Below are positions 28,707 to 37,933 of a DNA stretch of 64,000 nt, piece after piece. The position numbers and the translations under genes were made by a program. The stretch covers positions 4,005 through 68,004 of the forward strand of contig CAKRCL010000003.1 in NCBI GenBank assembly GCA_934307335.1, read 5' to 3'. Origin of the DNA: an uncultured Dorea sp. (GTDB lineage Bacteria; Bacillota; Clostridia; Lachnospirales; Lachnospiraceae). Each line of letters begins with the position of its first letter. Position 1 is the stretch's first letter. The notes under the pieces were generated by a model. That model had not been told where the DNA came from and made no database searches. It saw only the letters and a list, made by a program, of their open reading frames with translations.

Positions 28707-29954
28707 CTATTCTCCTAATGATTCAATTTGTTCTTCCTTGCTGGCAGGAAGCTTTGGAGTCTCAGATGGTTTTGACTGTCCGACTTTTTTTATAATTGTT
28801 AATGTGCCGGATAAGCAGCCCTCTTTTGACCCTGTGTCTATTTTAACATCATTCTGAATAATTTCTACCCCTTTTTTATTTAAATCCTCACAATATCTTA
28901 AGAAACGATGGTTCAGCAGTGTCTGAAGCTTATGATCGGTATATTTTTTAGTAACAGGTGAATATGGCGTCTGCCTGATACTTCCAATATAAATAGGAAG
29001 AAAAAAATGATCTAATAATTTCACTTGCACCTCTTTAGAAGTCATCGTGTAATATTTGTAAGGTTTCCAGTTAAAGAAAGGTGACAGACGATAGTTATCA
29101 CTTCGAATGTACAGTCTCCAAAGTACTGGCTTTTGTATAGTCTGTTTCTTCTGGTAAGTTCTTGTAATTTTATCTTGATAGGAAATCTGTTCCTGAACGA
29201 AAATGTCTGCATCAGAATGACATGAACGATATCCAGTAATCTCTTGTGCATCATTTAAGATTGGAATCTGACCAGAAATCAGAATATCCCCGGGATGAAT
29301 GTCGCTTCCTTCTTTTACCTGTGGAACTCCGCTCCTTGTAATCATATGAATGATTGTACCACTGCAGTCTGAGATAAGATCGGTAGGAGATTCCTTTTCT
29401 TCTGCAATCTGTTTTATATCCTCATTTTCCTTAATTTGAATAATTAAGTGAGTACCATCTACAGATGCAGATACCCAGATTATATCGTCATATTCTTTTC
29501 GAATATCTTTTGCAATACGTTCACAGTCTATCTGTGAACGTGGCATTCCCGGTGTCACATTTTTATGTTTTAAAAAATCCCTGATAACTTCTTCTGTTCT
29601 TGTTTGAGTCCCGAGTATTTCGATATCCCATACAAATCCTGACATAATAAAAAACAAGAATAATGCTACAAAAATTCCGAAAAAGAATAATTTACGTCTG
29701 CGATGTTGAAATAAATAAAAAGGCAGCCCATATTTTTTTATGATCTGTAATTGAGTTGATGTTTTGCGTGAAATGTGACGTAATTTTTTAAAGTCCTTGA
29801 CAAAGACATTCATTTCACAAGAATTTCCGGATTTAGATACATCCCACATCTGGATTTTTTTGTAACTACATGCATTTAAAAATCGTTCAGTGCGTTGACC
29901 GGTAATTTGAATTCTGACATATCCATAAATATATTGAGATATTTTTAAAAGCAA
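28707..29954 (-). CDS. yqfD: Sporulation protein YqfD
   Basis: A 415-residue membrane protein of the YqfD family. It has a soluble N-terminal region, one transmembrane segment at about 92-112 (LFFFGIFVALFLFFIMSGFVW), then the extracytosolic stretch VWDIEILGTQTRTEEVIRDFL and GVPQVKEGSDIHPGDILISGQI. The likely start is TTG at 29954, with GGAGG seven bases upstream. Under sigma-E control in Bacillus; here it follows yqfC by 15 bases and shares its sigma-E-like promoter. Confidence 0.9.
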   Translation of the reverse strand: MLLKISQYIYGYVRIQITGQRTERFLNACSYKKIQMWDVSKSGNSCEMNVFVKDFKKLRHISRKTSTQLQIIKKYGLPFYLFQHRRRKLFFFGIFVALFLFFIMSGFVWDIEILGTQTRTEEVIRDFLKHKNVTPGMPRSQIDCERIAKDIRKEYDDIIWVSASVDGTHLIIQIKENEDIKQIAEEKESPTDLISDCSGTIIHMITRSGVPQVKEGSDIHPGDILISGQIPILNDAQEITGYRSCHSDADIFVQEQISYQDKITRTYQKKQTIQKPVLWRLYIRSDNYRLSPFFNWKPYKYYTMTSKEVQVKLLDHFFLPIYIGSIRQTPYSPVTKKYTDHKLQTLLNHRFLRYCEDLNKKGVEIIQNDVKIDTGSKEGCLSGTLTIIKKVGQSKPSETPKLPASKEEQIESLGE

Positions 29955-29969
29955 AATCTGCCCTCCATT

Positions 29970-30248
29970 TTATGTCTGATATTCAATATTGTTGATGACT
30001 CCGGTAACTTTCATGTCATCATTTGTATAGTAATCTACTTGTAAATGTTTCCCGTGGATTCGAATCTGTCCGATCTTTGTTTCAATACGAACTAGCTGAT
30101 CTGTATATTCTATAAGCCCACGGTAATTTTCAATACGTATTTCAGATTTTCCGAAAACCTCTATGCTAGGCGTTCCAAGAACAACATCAGCAGGAAAGCC
30201 AGAGAGACTTGTGGCTTTTCGTCTGGCATTTTCTAAATCTATGCTCAT
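29970..30248 (-). CDS. yqfC: Sporulation protein YqfC (YabP/YqfC family)
   Basis: A 92-residue protein of the YabP/YqfC family: FPADVVLGTPSIEVFGKSEIRIENYRGLIEY and IRIHGKHLQVDYYTNDDMKVTGVI are the conserved blocks. It is the first gene of yqfC-yqfD-phoH-ybeY-flippase. GGAGCTATT precedes the ATG. Confidence 0.92.
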   Translation of the reverse strand: MSIDLENARRKATSLSGFPADVVLGTPSIEVFGKSEIRIENYRGLIEYTDQLVRIETKIGQIRIHGKHLQVDYYTNDDMKVTGVINNIEYQT

Positions 30249-30324
30249 AATAGCTCCATTTCATGTAATAAAAAGCCGTCGGCAGAATGCGCACTGCGGC
30301 GTACAATGAAATATAATTTATAAT

Positions 30325-30355
30325 AATGTATGAAATGGATTCGTTCATTTATAAC
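30325..30355 (-). promoter_or_regulatory. Sigma-E-type sporulation promoter for yqfC-yqfD
   Basis: Read on the minus strand: GTTATA (30350-30355), 17 bases, CATACATT (30325-30332). This matches the mother-cell sigma-E consensus (ATA at -35, CATACAnT at -10) very closely, 76 bases before the yqfC start. Confidence 0.7.
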
Positions 30356-30365
30356 TCTTGCGTAT

Positions 30366-30406
30366 AAAAAGAGGCATATGATCGTTAAAATCATATGCCC
30401 CTTTTT
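30366..30406 (-). terminator. Terminator of the pflB-pflA operon
   Basis: 17-bp arms (30366-30382, 30390-30406; core GGCATATGAT / ATCATATGCC) with a seven-base loop and T-runs. It begins directly at the pflA stop codon. Confidence 0.9.
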
Positions 30407-31132
30407 CTAGAAAGCTCCGAGTATATCTTTTGCATTCTTAATTCTGTCTGATGCCGGAGGCTCAATTCCTTTTAAAGGATAATCCATACCGAGTTCTTTC
30501 CATTTGTATTCACCGAGTGTGTGGTATGGTAACACTTCTACTCGATCCACATTATGTAATGTAGAAATAAATTCATGTAGTCGAGTCAGATATTCATCTT
30601 TGTCGTTTCGCTCAGGAACAAGGACGTGTCTGATCCAGACAGGTTTTTGTATATCAGATAAGTAAGTCGCTAAATCTAGAATGTTCTGATTTGTATGTCC
30701 GGTCAAACGAATATGTTCCTTTTCGTCAATATGTTTAATGTCAAGAAGAATCAGATCCGTATACTGCATCAGCGTCTGAAATTTTTCAAAGAAAGGTTCT
30801 TTTCTTGTGAAAGGATTACCGCTTGTATCCAGTGTTGTATGGATTCCATTTTCTTTTGCTTTTTGAAAAAGTTCTGTCAGAAAATCAATCTGAAGAAGCG
30901 GTTCTCCTCCACTTACGGTAATGCCACCTTCATTCCCCCAGTAAGAACGATATCTGAGGGCTTTTTTTATCAAGTCATCCGTAGAAGTCAGTGTACCTGT
31001 TTTCATATTCCATGTATCAGGGTTATGACAGAACTGACAACGCATGGCGCAACCTGATGTAAAAATGACAAAGCGAACTCCTGGTCCGTCTACAGAACCG
31101 AAACTTTCTGTGGAATGAATGTAACCTTCCAT
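30407..31132 (-). CDS. pflA: Pyruvate formate-lyase activating enzyme
   Basis: A 241-residue radical-SAM enzyme that makes the glycyl radical on PflB. The [4Fe-4S] motif is CAMRCQFCHNPDTW (CxxxCxxC), followed by GGITVSGGEPLLQ (SAM-binding GGE). Length and the opening GYIHSTESFGSVDGPGVRFV are typical. It follows pflB by 30 bases. Confidence 0.96.
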   Translation of the reverse strand: MEGYIHSTESFGSVDGPGVRFVIFTSGCAMRCQFCHNPDTWNMKTGTLTSTDDLIKKALRYRSYWGNEGGITVSGGEPLLQIDFLTELFQKAKENGIHTTLDTSGNPFTRKEPFFEKFQTLMQYTDLILLDIKHIDEKEHIRLTGHTNQNILDLATYLSDIQKPVWIRHVLVPERNDKDEYLTRLHEFISTLHNVDRVEVLPYHTLGEYKWKELGMDYPLKGIEPPASDRIKNAKDILGAF

Positions 31133-31162
31133 AATAATGATCTCCTATCTTTGTTACTGATA

Positions 31163-33415
31163 TTACATTTCTTTATGGCATGTTCTGGAGATTACATCTA
31201 ACTGCTGCTCGCGAGTCAGGTCGATGAATTTTACAGCGTATCCAGATACACGGATTGTAAAGTTTGCATACTCTGGTTTCTCAGGATGCTCCATAGCATC
31301 GATCAGTTTTTCTGTACCGAATACGTTCACATTCAGATGATGTGCTCCCTGATCAAAGTATCCATCTAATACGTGTGCAAGATTTACACTTCTCTCCTCA
31401 TCATTGTGTCCAAGTGCTCCTGGGCTGATTGTCTGTGTATTAGAAATTCCATCTAATGCAAGCTCATATGGAAGCTTAGCAACAGAGTTCAGGGAAGCAA
31501 GAAGTCCTGCTTTTTCTGCACCGTATGATGGGTTAGCTCCTGGAGATAATGGCTCGCCTGCTTTTCTTCCATCTGGAAGAGATCCTGTAGCTTTACCATA
31601 TACAACGTTTGATGTAATTGTAAGGATAGATGTTGTCGGTGTAGACTCTCTGTAAGTATGGCATTTGTTCAGTTTGTGCATGAATTTCTTCAGAAGCCAG
31701 ATTGCAATGTCGTCTGCACGGTCATCATCATTACCATATCTTGGGAAATCTCCCTCGATTTCAAAGTCAACAGCAATTCCGTCCTCGTCACGGATTGGTT
31801 TAACCTTTGCGTATTTGATAGCGCTTAAGGAATCTACTACATGTGAGAATCCTGCGATACCTGTAGCAAATGAACGTTTTACATCTGTATCGATGAGAGA
31901 CATCTGTGCTGCCTCATAGTAATATTTATCATGCATGTAGTGGATCATGTTCAGTGTGTCAACGTACAGTTTAGACAGCCACTCCATCATCTCGTCATAT
32001 TTAGCAAGTACTTCATCGATGTCAAGGTACTCAGATGTGATTGGCTGATAGTTTGGTCCAACCTGTGCTTTTGTCTTCTCATCAACACCACCGTTGATTG
32101 CGTACATTAAGCATTTTGCAAGGTTTGCACGAGCTCCGAAGAACTGCATCTCTTTACCAGTCTCTGTAGCAGATACACAGCAGCAGATGCTGTAGTCATC
32201 GCCCCATACCGGACGCATAACGTCATCATTCTCATACTGGATAGAACTTGTCTCAACAGAAATGCGAGCAGCAAATTTCTTGAAGTTCTCTGGCAGTCTT
32301 GAAGAATAAAGAACTGTTAAGTTCGGCTCTGGAGAAGGTCCCATGTTCTTTAATGTGTGAAGGAAACGATAATCGTTCTTTGTTACCATAGAACGTCCAT
32401 CCTGTCCAAGTCCTGCTACTTCCAGAGTTGCCCATGTCGGGTCACCGGAGAACAGCTCATTGTATGATGGGATTCTTGCGAATTTAACCATACGGAACTT
32501 CATTACAAGGTGGTCGATCAACTCCTGAGCTTCTTTCTCTGTAATCTTACCATTCTTAAGATCACGGTCAATATAGATATCAAGGAATGTAGATACACGT
32601 CCAACACTCATTGCTGCTCCGTTCTGAGTCTTGATTGCTGCAAGGTATCCAAAGTATAACCACTGTACAGCTTCTTTTGCATCTTTAGCTGGCTGGGAAA
32701 TGTCATAACCGTAAGCAGCAGCCATTTCCTTCATGTCACGAAGTGCTCTCATCTGATCTGCCAGTTCCTCACGAAGACGGAAATCTGTTCCTTTCATGCC
32801 ATGTCTTGCGTAACGCTCGAAATCGTACTGTTTTTTCTCAAGAAGGAAGTCAATTCCGTACAGAGCTACACGACGATAATCACCAACGATACGTCCACGT
32901 CCGTAAGTATCCGGAAGACCTGTAATAATCTTGTTGTGACGAGCTTTCTTCATCTCTGGTGTATAGATGTCGAATACTCCCTGGTTGTGTGTTTTATGAT
33001 ATTTAGTAAAGATTTCATGCAGTGCCGGGCTTGGCTCATATCCATAAGTTGTACAAGCCTGCTCTGCCATCTTAATTCCACCGTAAGGCATGAATGCTCT
33101 TTTCAGAGGCTTGTCTGTCTGAAGACCTACAACCTGCTCAAGGTCTTTCATACTCTCATCGATATATCCTGGGCCATATGCTGTCAGTCCGGATACAACT
33201 TCTGTTTCCATATCAAGAACGCCGCCTTTTGCACGCTCCTCTTTCTGAAGTTCCTGAAGTCTTCCCCATAATTTGTTGGTTGCCTCAGTTGGTCCCTCCA
33301 GGAAAGATGCATCTCCATCATATGGAGTATAGTTGTCCTGAATAAAACTTCTAACGTCTACAGAATGTGTCCAGTTTCTTCCTTTAAATCCTGCCCACTG
33401 TTCGTACTGTGCCAT
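31163..33415 (-). CDS. pflB: Formate C-acetyltransferase (pyruvate formate-lyase)
   Basis: A 750-residue glycyl-radical enzyme that cleaves pyruvate with CoA to acetyl-CoA and formate. The active-site cysteines are in [16 protein letters not shown] (a CCC run where E. coli has CC), and the radical glycine is in [15 protein letters not shown] near the C-terminus. Length is normal. AAAAGGAG precedes the ATG. A consensus promoter and several symmetric elements, including a Rex-like site, lie in the 335-base upstream region, indicating control by redox state. Confidence 0.97.
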   Translation of the reverse strand: MAQYEQWAGFKGRNWTHSVDVRSFIQDNYTPYDGDASFLEGPTEATNKLWGRLQELQKEERAKGGVLDMETEVVSGLTAYGPGYIDESMKDLEQVVGLQTDKPLKRAFMPYGGIKMAEQACTTYGYEPSPALHEIFTKYHKTHNQGVFDIYTPEMKKARHNKIITGLPDTYGRGRIVGDYRRVALYGIDFLLEKKQYDFERYARHGMKGTDFRLREELADQMRALRDMKEMAAAYGYDISQPAKDAKEAVQWLYFGYLAAIKTQNGAAMSVGRVSTFLDIYIDRDLKNGKITEKEAQELIDHLVMKFRMVKFARIPSYNELFSGDPTWATLEVAGLGQDGRSMVTKNDYRFLHTLKNMGPSPEPNLTVLYSSRLPENFKKFAARISVETSSIQYENDDVMRPVWGDDYSICCCVSATETGKEMQFFGARANLAKCLMYAINGGVDEKTKAQVGPNYQPITSEYLDIDEVLAKYDEMMEWLSKLYVDTLNMIHYMHDKYYYEAAQMSLIDTDVKRSFATGIAGFSHVVDSLSAIKYAKVKPIRDEDGIAVDFEIEGDFPRYGNDDDRADDIAIWLLKKFMHKLNKCHTYRESTPTTSILTITSNVVYGKATGSLPDGRKAGEPLSPGANPSYGAEKAGLLASLNSVAKLPYELALDGISNTQTISPGALGHNDEERSVNLAHVLDGYFDQGAHHLNVNVFGTEKLIDAMEHPEKPEYANFTIRVSGYAVKFIDLTREQQLDVISRTCHKEM

Positions 33416-33462
33416 ATCTTTACGTCTCCTTTTCCTAAAGTGTTATTTCTTTTTACGGGCAC

Positions 33463-33491
33463 AGTATAGCATCGGATTTTTCCCATTGCAA
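33463..33491 (-). promoter_or_regulatory. pflB promoter
   Basis: Minus strand: TTGCAA (33486-33491), 17-base spacer, TATACT (33463-33468), 48 bases before the pflB start. Confidence 0.75.
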
Positions 33492-33501
33492 GTATTTAAA
33501 T

Positions 33502-33579
33502 GAGTACAATTGATCAAAAAGCGCTTGTACTTGATTTTGTGCAATTTCACCGAGAAATTGCATTTTAAGGAGTACAATT
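33502..33579. promoter_or_regulatory. Repeated elements upstream of the pflB promoter
   Basis: Part of a 335-base gene-free region. GAGTACAATT occurs twice in direct orientation (33502-33511 and 33570-33579), and its core occurs once inverted (TTGTACT, 33525-33531). Between them is a perfect inverted repeat TGCAATTTC/GAAATTGCA (33540-33562). All lie just upstream of the -35, where activators bind. The binding protein is unknown. Confidence 0.45.
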
Positions 33580-33614
33580 CATGTGTTTTGTATGTAATTT
33601 TATACAAGAAATAT

Positions 33615-33632
33615 TTGTTAAACTATTGACAA
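33615..33632. promoter_or_regulatory. Rex-like operator upstream of pflB
   Basis: TTGTTAAACTATTGACAA, one base from the Rex consensus TTGTTAANNNNTTAACAA. It lies 200 bases before the pflB start, just after the preceding terminator, so it would act at a distance or on a second upstream promoter. Confidence 0.5.
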
Positions 33633-33655
33633 ATTCGAGTAAAAGTAATAAAGAA

Positions 33656-33697
33656 AAAGAAGCACGAAAATCCTTGACTGGATCCTCATACTTCTTT
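33656..33697 (-). terminator. Terminator after the 1198-residue surface protein gene
   Basis: In the minus-strand RNA, 18 bases on each side pair (33656-33673 with 33680-33697) when G-U pairs are allowed, with a six-base loop and a U-rich tail. It ends the flavin locus. Confidence 0.85.
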
Positions 33698-33750
33698 TTT
33701 CTTATTGTAGATTGAGAAATAAATGTTAGTCAACAGTAGCAGTATGCATA

Positions 33751-36700
33751 CTATTTATCTTCTCTTCTTTTTCTTCTCTTCAGTGCAAATCCACATGTTC
33801 CAAGTGAAGATACTGCCAGTGTCAGCCAGCCAAATACAGATGCTGGATCTCCTGTCTTAACTTTTCCACTTGTTTTTGTTGTATCAGTTCCGGAAGTATT
33901 CTTCTGGTCAGATGTCGGTGTTGCCGGAGTCTTTTTCTCCTCGGCAGAACTTGCTTTTACAAGTGCACTGATAGCTTTATTCAGATTCTCTGTTGCAGCA
34001 TCTACAGTTGCCTGGTCTTTCTTCTCATTTAATGCAGCTTTTGCAGCACTGAGTGCATTCTGAAGTGCTTTCCAACTGTCTGCTGTATAGTCTGCTTCTT
34101 TTAAGTCATCAGCTGTTTTGATTGCTTTTTCAAGTGCTGTAGTAGAAACGGTCTCTGGTTCAGAAGGCGTCTCAGCTTCTTTTTGTACAAGTCTGTCAAG
34201 TGCATCTGTCATATGCTGGAGCTGGGTTTTAACTTCCGCACTTAATAAAGAATCTTTTTTCAGTAATTCTTCAGATTCTTCCAGCTCTATTTTCATAGAG
34301 CTCCAGCTGTCCGCTGTATAGTCTGCTTCATTCAGCGCTTTTGCTTCATCTACTTTTGCCTTTAATGCATCGATATCTTTCTGGTCGGCTGCTTTTGGCT
34401 GTGCAATATTCTCTTCTCCTACCTGGAATGTATAAGTGTAGTCTTCATATCCAAGTGCGTATATGGTCAGACTCCAGTAACCCGTTCCATCTGTTCCTGA
34501 CGGGAGCTGGCAGCGAACGGAATCTGTCAGACCAAGCTGGATTCCCATGGATTTATGCATCCAGTTATCTGCGGCAAATTTTGTACCATAGCTTGCTTTA
34601 GCATTGGTGTAAGTTGCATCATCGCCATAATAAGTCCATTTTACTGCCTGCATATTCGCACCAAGGTCACCATAATTTCCATTGAAATCAACGCGAAGGA
34701 ATTCTCCGAAACTTCCATCTCCTTCTTTTACTGTCGGCTCAAGGTCTGTTGCAGTTTTTAACTGACTGTCTTTCAATCCGGAATAGGTACCGGCAGCTCT
34801 TTCGCTGAATGAGAATGTTCCATCCGCATTTTGAGTAGCTGTTTTCAGACCATTTGTATTTTCTGTCACATCAGCGGTTGCGATATAAGACTTAAGATTT
34901 ACTTCACCATATCCACCGGCTAGTGTGCCATCTTTTTCTACAACAGCATATTTTTCTTTGAAAGCTTCATAATCAGAAGTCTTTACTTTTACCGGAACAT
35001 ATTTCAGTCCTGTAACTTTGTAATCTTTTATGTTTGCTTTCACATCTGCAAATGCAACTTCCTGTCCGTCTGTTGTTACAAAGGTGTCTTTATCTTTCCA
35101 GTATGCCAGATTATATGTATTTCCATCTTTTGTCTCGATTACAGCTGTGCACTGGAAACTTCCTCTATGCAGTCCGTGATTTGTAGTTGCTCTTGTTACA
35201 ACGTCAAAAGCTCCCTTATCTGATTCTCCACGGGAATCCAGCTCTTCGGAAGATTCGGTACTTCCGGCAGCAAGTACGCCTTCTGATGCCCAATATTCAG
35301 ACCAGCTAAGACCCGCATACACATAAGTATACTCACTGTCTGTAACGGGTACCTGATATGTAAATGTATACTCTTTATATCCATCTTCTACGACGGTGAT
35401 CGTAAAAGCATCTCCTGGTTTAGCATCTTTGAAGGCAGCTTGCGTAAGATCTAAGGATCCGTCTTCCTGAATCAGTTTTACAGCACCTCTTCCACTTGCT
35501 GCATACGACGTTCCATTCACAGTTACAGACTGGATTGATTTCAGATAAGTATTAAAATCTTCATCGGATGCAGCTTCTGTTTTTTCTAATGCCGGTGCAT
35601 CGTTCTTTTCATTATACTGAGCCGGAACAGCTTCTGTATACATATTGAATGTTGTAGAAATATCTGCATATGTTCCGGATTTATCTTTTAATGTAAGTGT
35701 ATATCTTCCCTTTTTAGGCTTGTTGTTAAATACAAGCGTTCTTGTAACATTTCCTTTTGCATCAGTTGTCACATTTACAGTATAAGAATCTTTAGCAACA
35801 ACCGTCTTGTCTGAATCTGTTAATTCATATTCCTCCTGAAAATCCTCCGGAAGATTCGTAACTGTAACAGAACTCTGAATATTTTCCACATCTATAGAAG
35901 CATCCGCAACTGAAACTTTACCATCAAATTTTACTGGTACTTTCTGATTCATTGGAATTTCATAAATGCCGGCATCTGTATAATAAGTAACTTTGTTAAT
36001 CGTCTGTCCCATCATAGATTTGTATGGCTCATAGGAAAGAGTGCATCCATGTGTTGTTGTTACAAAGCCCGTACTCCATGCAAGCTCAGATTTTCTCCAG
36101 ATATTTTCCACCTGGCGAAGGCCGTAATTTCCACCTTCTTTTGTGCCAATCACAACACCATAAACTGTGTTAATAGAATCTGGCAGATTATCGAAATTCA
36201 ATTGATAATCTCCATACTTTGTATTTGTAGTGAATTCAGATGTTACATCAGACAGTGTTGTCTTAGATGCACCTTTCACTTCACTAAATGACAATGTTCC
36301 ATCAGCATTTACGGTTGCCTCTTTGTAATAAGATGGTGCTTCAGATAAAATATAATAAGAATAGGAGGCACTTTCAAACAAAGCATCTTTTCCTTTATAC
36401 TCTGTTGTACTTGTCTTTCCTTTATTCGTTACGGTAATAGAAACAGAACTTTCATCGGTAATCTGAGTATAATTTTTCAGAGCCTCCATATTACTGATTT
36501 TAACCGGAAATGTAATACCTGTAATGTCACTTCCATTCGGATCAACGTGATACGAGCCTGTTGCAAGGCCTGAATTTCTTGTTTTGTTTAATGTTGCTGA
36601 AGATACACTATCAACGCTTGTTACTCCGTCTGACTCATAAAAAGCCGCATAAGGAATGTTCATTAGAACATAACCTTCTGCTGTAACTTCAGCTTTTTTC

Positions 36701-37347
36701 AGTCCCTGAATCGCAGTATTCAGATCAGAAGCAGCTTTATCTACAGCATCTTGTGATTCTTTCTTTGTCAATGCATCTTTCGCATTTGTTAATGCACTCT
36801 CAAGAGCAGTCCAGCTATCCTTTGTATAATCAGATTCCTGATATTTACCCGCACTCTCGATTGCTTTTTCAAGAGAAGTTGTGTCAACTGCTACAGCTGT
36901 ACTTGCTTCAGGAGCTGACTGAATTGCTTCCAAAGCGCCTTCTTTCATTGCGTTAGCAACAATCGTTGCACCTGATACTGCATCTGCCTTAAAATTTTTT
37001 ACCGTAGTTTCTGTTGCAGACTGACCTTCTAAAGATTTCAACCCATTGAATTTTCCATTTTTTCCATTTAAAGCTTTATTAAAGTAAGTTTTGTTTTCGG
37101 AATCATAGGTTGCACCTGGAGTCACATCTACTTTACTGATTTTTCCATTTTCTACAGTAAGAGATACGGTTACATCATAATCGGACCAGTCATCATCAGA
37201 TTTCGCTATTTTCGCAGAAGATACATATGTTCCATCTTTTGCAACTTTGTCACCCGTTACAGCCCATGCAGATACCGGGCAGATACTGGCCGCCATAGAG
37301 GCAGCCATCATAATAGTAATTACTTTGGTTTCGACATTTTTCTTCAT
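33751..37347 (-). CDS. Giant cell-wall-anchored protein with FMN-binding, Tp47-like and FIVAR domains
   Basis: A 1198-residue secreted protein. A signal peptide ends at about residue 29 (PVSAWA). An FMN-binding domain (about 35-145) carries the ApbE target motif DAVSGAT (Thr128). A FIVAR three-helix domain lies at about 156-220. Two related large domains follow (about 225-600 and 680-1010), each with blocks like YVLMNIPYAAFYESDGV / YVYAGLSWSEYWASEGV and a THG(C/L) segment; they resemble the 'Tp47 domain C' proteins of Lachnospiraceae. Two more FIVAR repeats lie at about 1020-1150. The C-terminus has a KTGD sorting-like signal, a hydrophobic stretch and the tail KRRKRREDK. It likely sits on the cell wall and passes or accepts electrons. 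AAGGAGGAG precedes the ATG. It has its own copy of the palindrome found before apbE. Confidence 0.8.
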   Translation of the reverse strand: MKKNVETKVITIMMAASMAASICPVSAWAVTGDKVAKDGTYVSSAKIAKSDDDWSDYDVTVSLTVENGKISKVDVTPGATYDSENKTYFNKALNGKNGKFNGLKSLEGQSATETTVKNFKADAVSGATIVANAMKEGALEAIQSAPEASTAVAVDTTSLEKAIESAGKYQESDYTKDSWTALESALTNAKDALTKKESQDAVDKAASDLNTAIQGLKKAEVTAEGYVLMNIPYAAFYESDGVTSVDSVSSATLNKTRNSGLATGSYHVDPNGSDITGITFPVKISNMEALKNYTQITDESSVSITVTNKGKTSTTEYKGKDALFESASYSYYILSEAPSYYKEATVNADGTLSFSEVKGASKTTLSDVTSEFTTNTKYGDYQLNFDNLPDSINTVYGVVIGTKEGGNYGLRQVENIWRKSELAWSTGFVTTTHGCTLSYEPYKSMMGQTINKVTYYTDAGIYEIPMNQKVPVKFDGKVSVADASIDVENIQSSVTVTNLPEDFQEEYELTDSDKTVVAKDSYTVNVTTDAKGNVTRTLVFNNKPKKGRYTLTLKDKSGTYADISTTFNMYTEAVPAQYNEKNDAPALEKTEAASDEDFNTYLKSIQSVTVNGTSYAASGRGAVKLIQEDGSLDLTQAAFKDAKPGDAFTITVVEDGYKEYTFTYQVPVTDSEYTYVYAGLSWSEYWASEGVLAAGSTESSEELDSRGESDKGAFDVVTRATTNHGLHRGSFQCTAVIETKDGNTYNLAYWKDKDTFVTTDGQEVAFADVKANIKDYKVTGLKYVPVKVKTSDYEAFKEKYAVVEKDGTLAGGYGEVNLKSYIATADVTENTNGLKTATQNADGTFSFSERAAGTYSGLKDSQLKTATDLEPTVKEGDGSFGEFLRVDFNGNYGDLGANMQAVKWTYYGDDATYTNAKASYGTKFAADNWMHKSMGIQLGLTDSVRCQLPSGTDGTGYWSLTIYALGYEDYTYTFQVGEENIAQPKAADQKDIDALKAKVDEAKALNEADYTADSWSSMKIELEESEELLKKDSLLSAEVKTQLQHMTDALDRLVQKEAETPSEPETVSTTALEKAIKTADDLKEADYTADSWKALQNALSAAKAALNEKKDQATVDAATENLNKAISALVKASSAEEKKTPATPTSDQKNTSGTDTTKTSGKVKTGDPASVFGWLTLAVSSLGTCGFALKRRKRREDK

Positions 37348-37390
37348 CGTCTCCTCCTTAAAATTGGTTTATTGATAAAATTTATTAATA

Positions 37391-37406
37391 GTTAGAAATT
37401 TCTAAC
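37391..37406. promoter_or_regulatory. Shared palindrome, copy 1 (before the giant surface protein)
   Basis: GTTAGAAATTTCTAAC, a perfect 16-base palindrome, 44 bases before the start of the 1198-residue protein. The same element precedes apbE (42531) and, with one half-site base changed, the ZIP transporter (52491). The half-sites resemble DtxR-family metal-repressor sites, by inference only. Confidence 0.6.
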
Positions 37407-37408
37407 CT

Positions 37409-37909
37409 TTAATCAAAAAAATTAGGCTTCAGGATTTTCAATATTTTTTCAGATACGATTCCAATTAACGATCCTGTAACCACACCGGCAATTAGAAGTG
37501 CCGGCAGATAATAAAAAATATGAATATTGCTTACCGCAAACGCAGCAGCCGCCAGTTGTCCGATATTATGGAAAACTCCGCCACTGACACTTACTGCAAA
37601 TACAGATAAGGATGATTTTTTCTTAAGTGTTACCATAATAATGTAACTGAGGATTCCTCCTGTAAGGCTGTAAAGCAGGGACATTCCATTTCCAAATAAC
37701 AGTCCCATCAGAAGAATCCGGGTCAGAGAAATCAGGAATACATCTTTTTCACTCATATAATACAGTCCGGTTACAATAACCAGATTGGCAAGGCCTAATT
37801 TCATTCCCGGAATTCCGAAATTAATCGGCAAAATTGCTTCAACATAACTGAATATCATCGCAAGTGCGGTAAACACAGCACAGTAAGATACTTTCTGACT
37901 TTTCGTCAT
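37409..37909 (-). CDS. Gx transporter family protein (heptaprenyl diphosphate synthase component I-like; EetB type)
   Basis: A 166-residue membrane protein with about five hydrophobic segments. The start VSYCAVFTALAMIFSYVEAILPINFGIPGMKLGLANLVIV and GGILSYIIMVTLKKK are the conserved blocks of PF07456/COG4769. These are S-component-like proteins. Family knowledge: the EetB protein of the Listeria flavin-based extracellular electron transfer locus carries this annotation. It is the last gene of the six-gene operon, 24 bases after the NusG-domain-II gene, and AAGGAG precedes its ATG. It may import or export a quinone- or flavin-type cofactor. Confidence 0.85.
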   Translation of the reverse strand: MTKSQKVSYCAVFTALAMIFSYVEAILPINFGIPGMKLGLANLVIVTGLYYMSEKDVFLISLTRILLMGLLFGNGMSLLYSLTGGILSYIIMVTLKKKSSLSVFAVSVSGGVFHNIGQLAAAAFAVSNIHIFYYLPALLIAGVVTGSLIGIVSEKILKILKPNFFD

Positions 37910-37933
37910 CTTATCATTCTCCTTTTAGATTTC

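Noticed and set aside
32801..33271. A 156-codon plus-strand frame opposite pflB
   Set aside because: Shadow of a strongly conserved gene, with no ribosome site.
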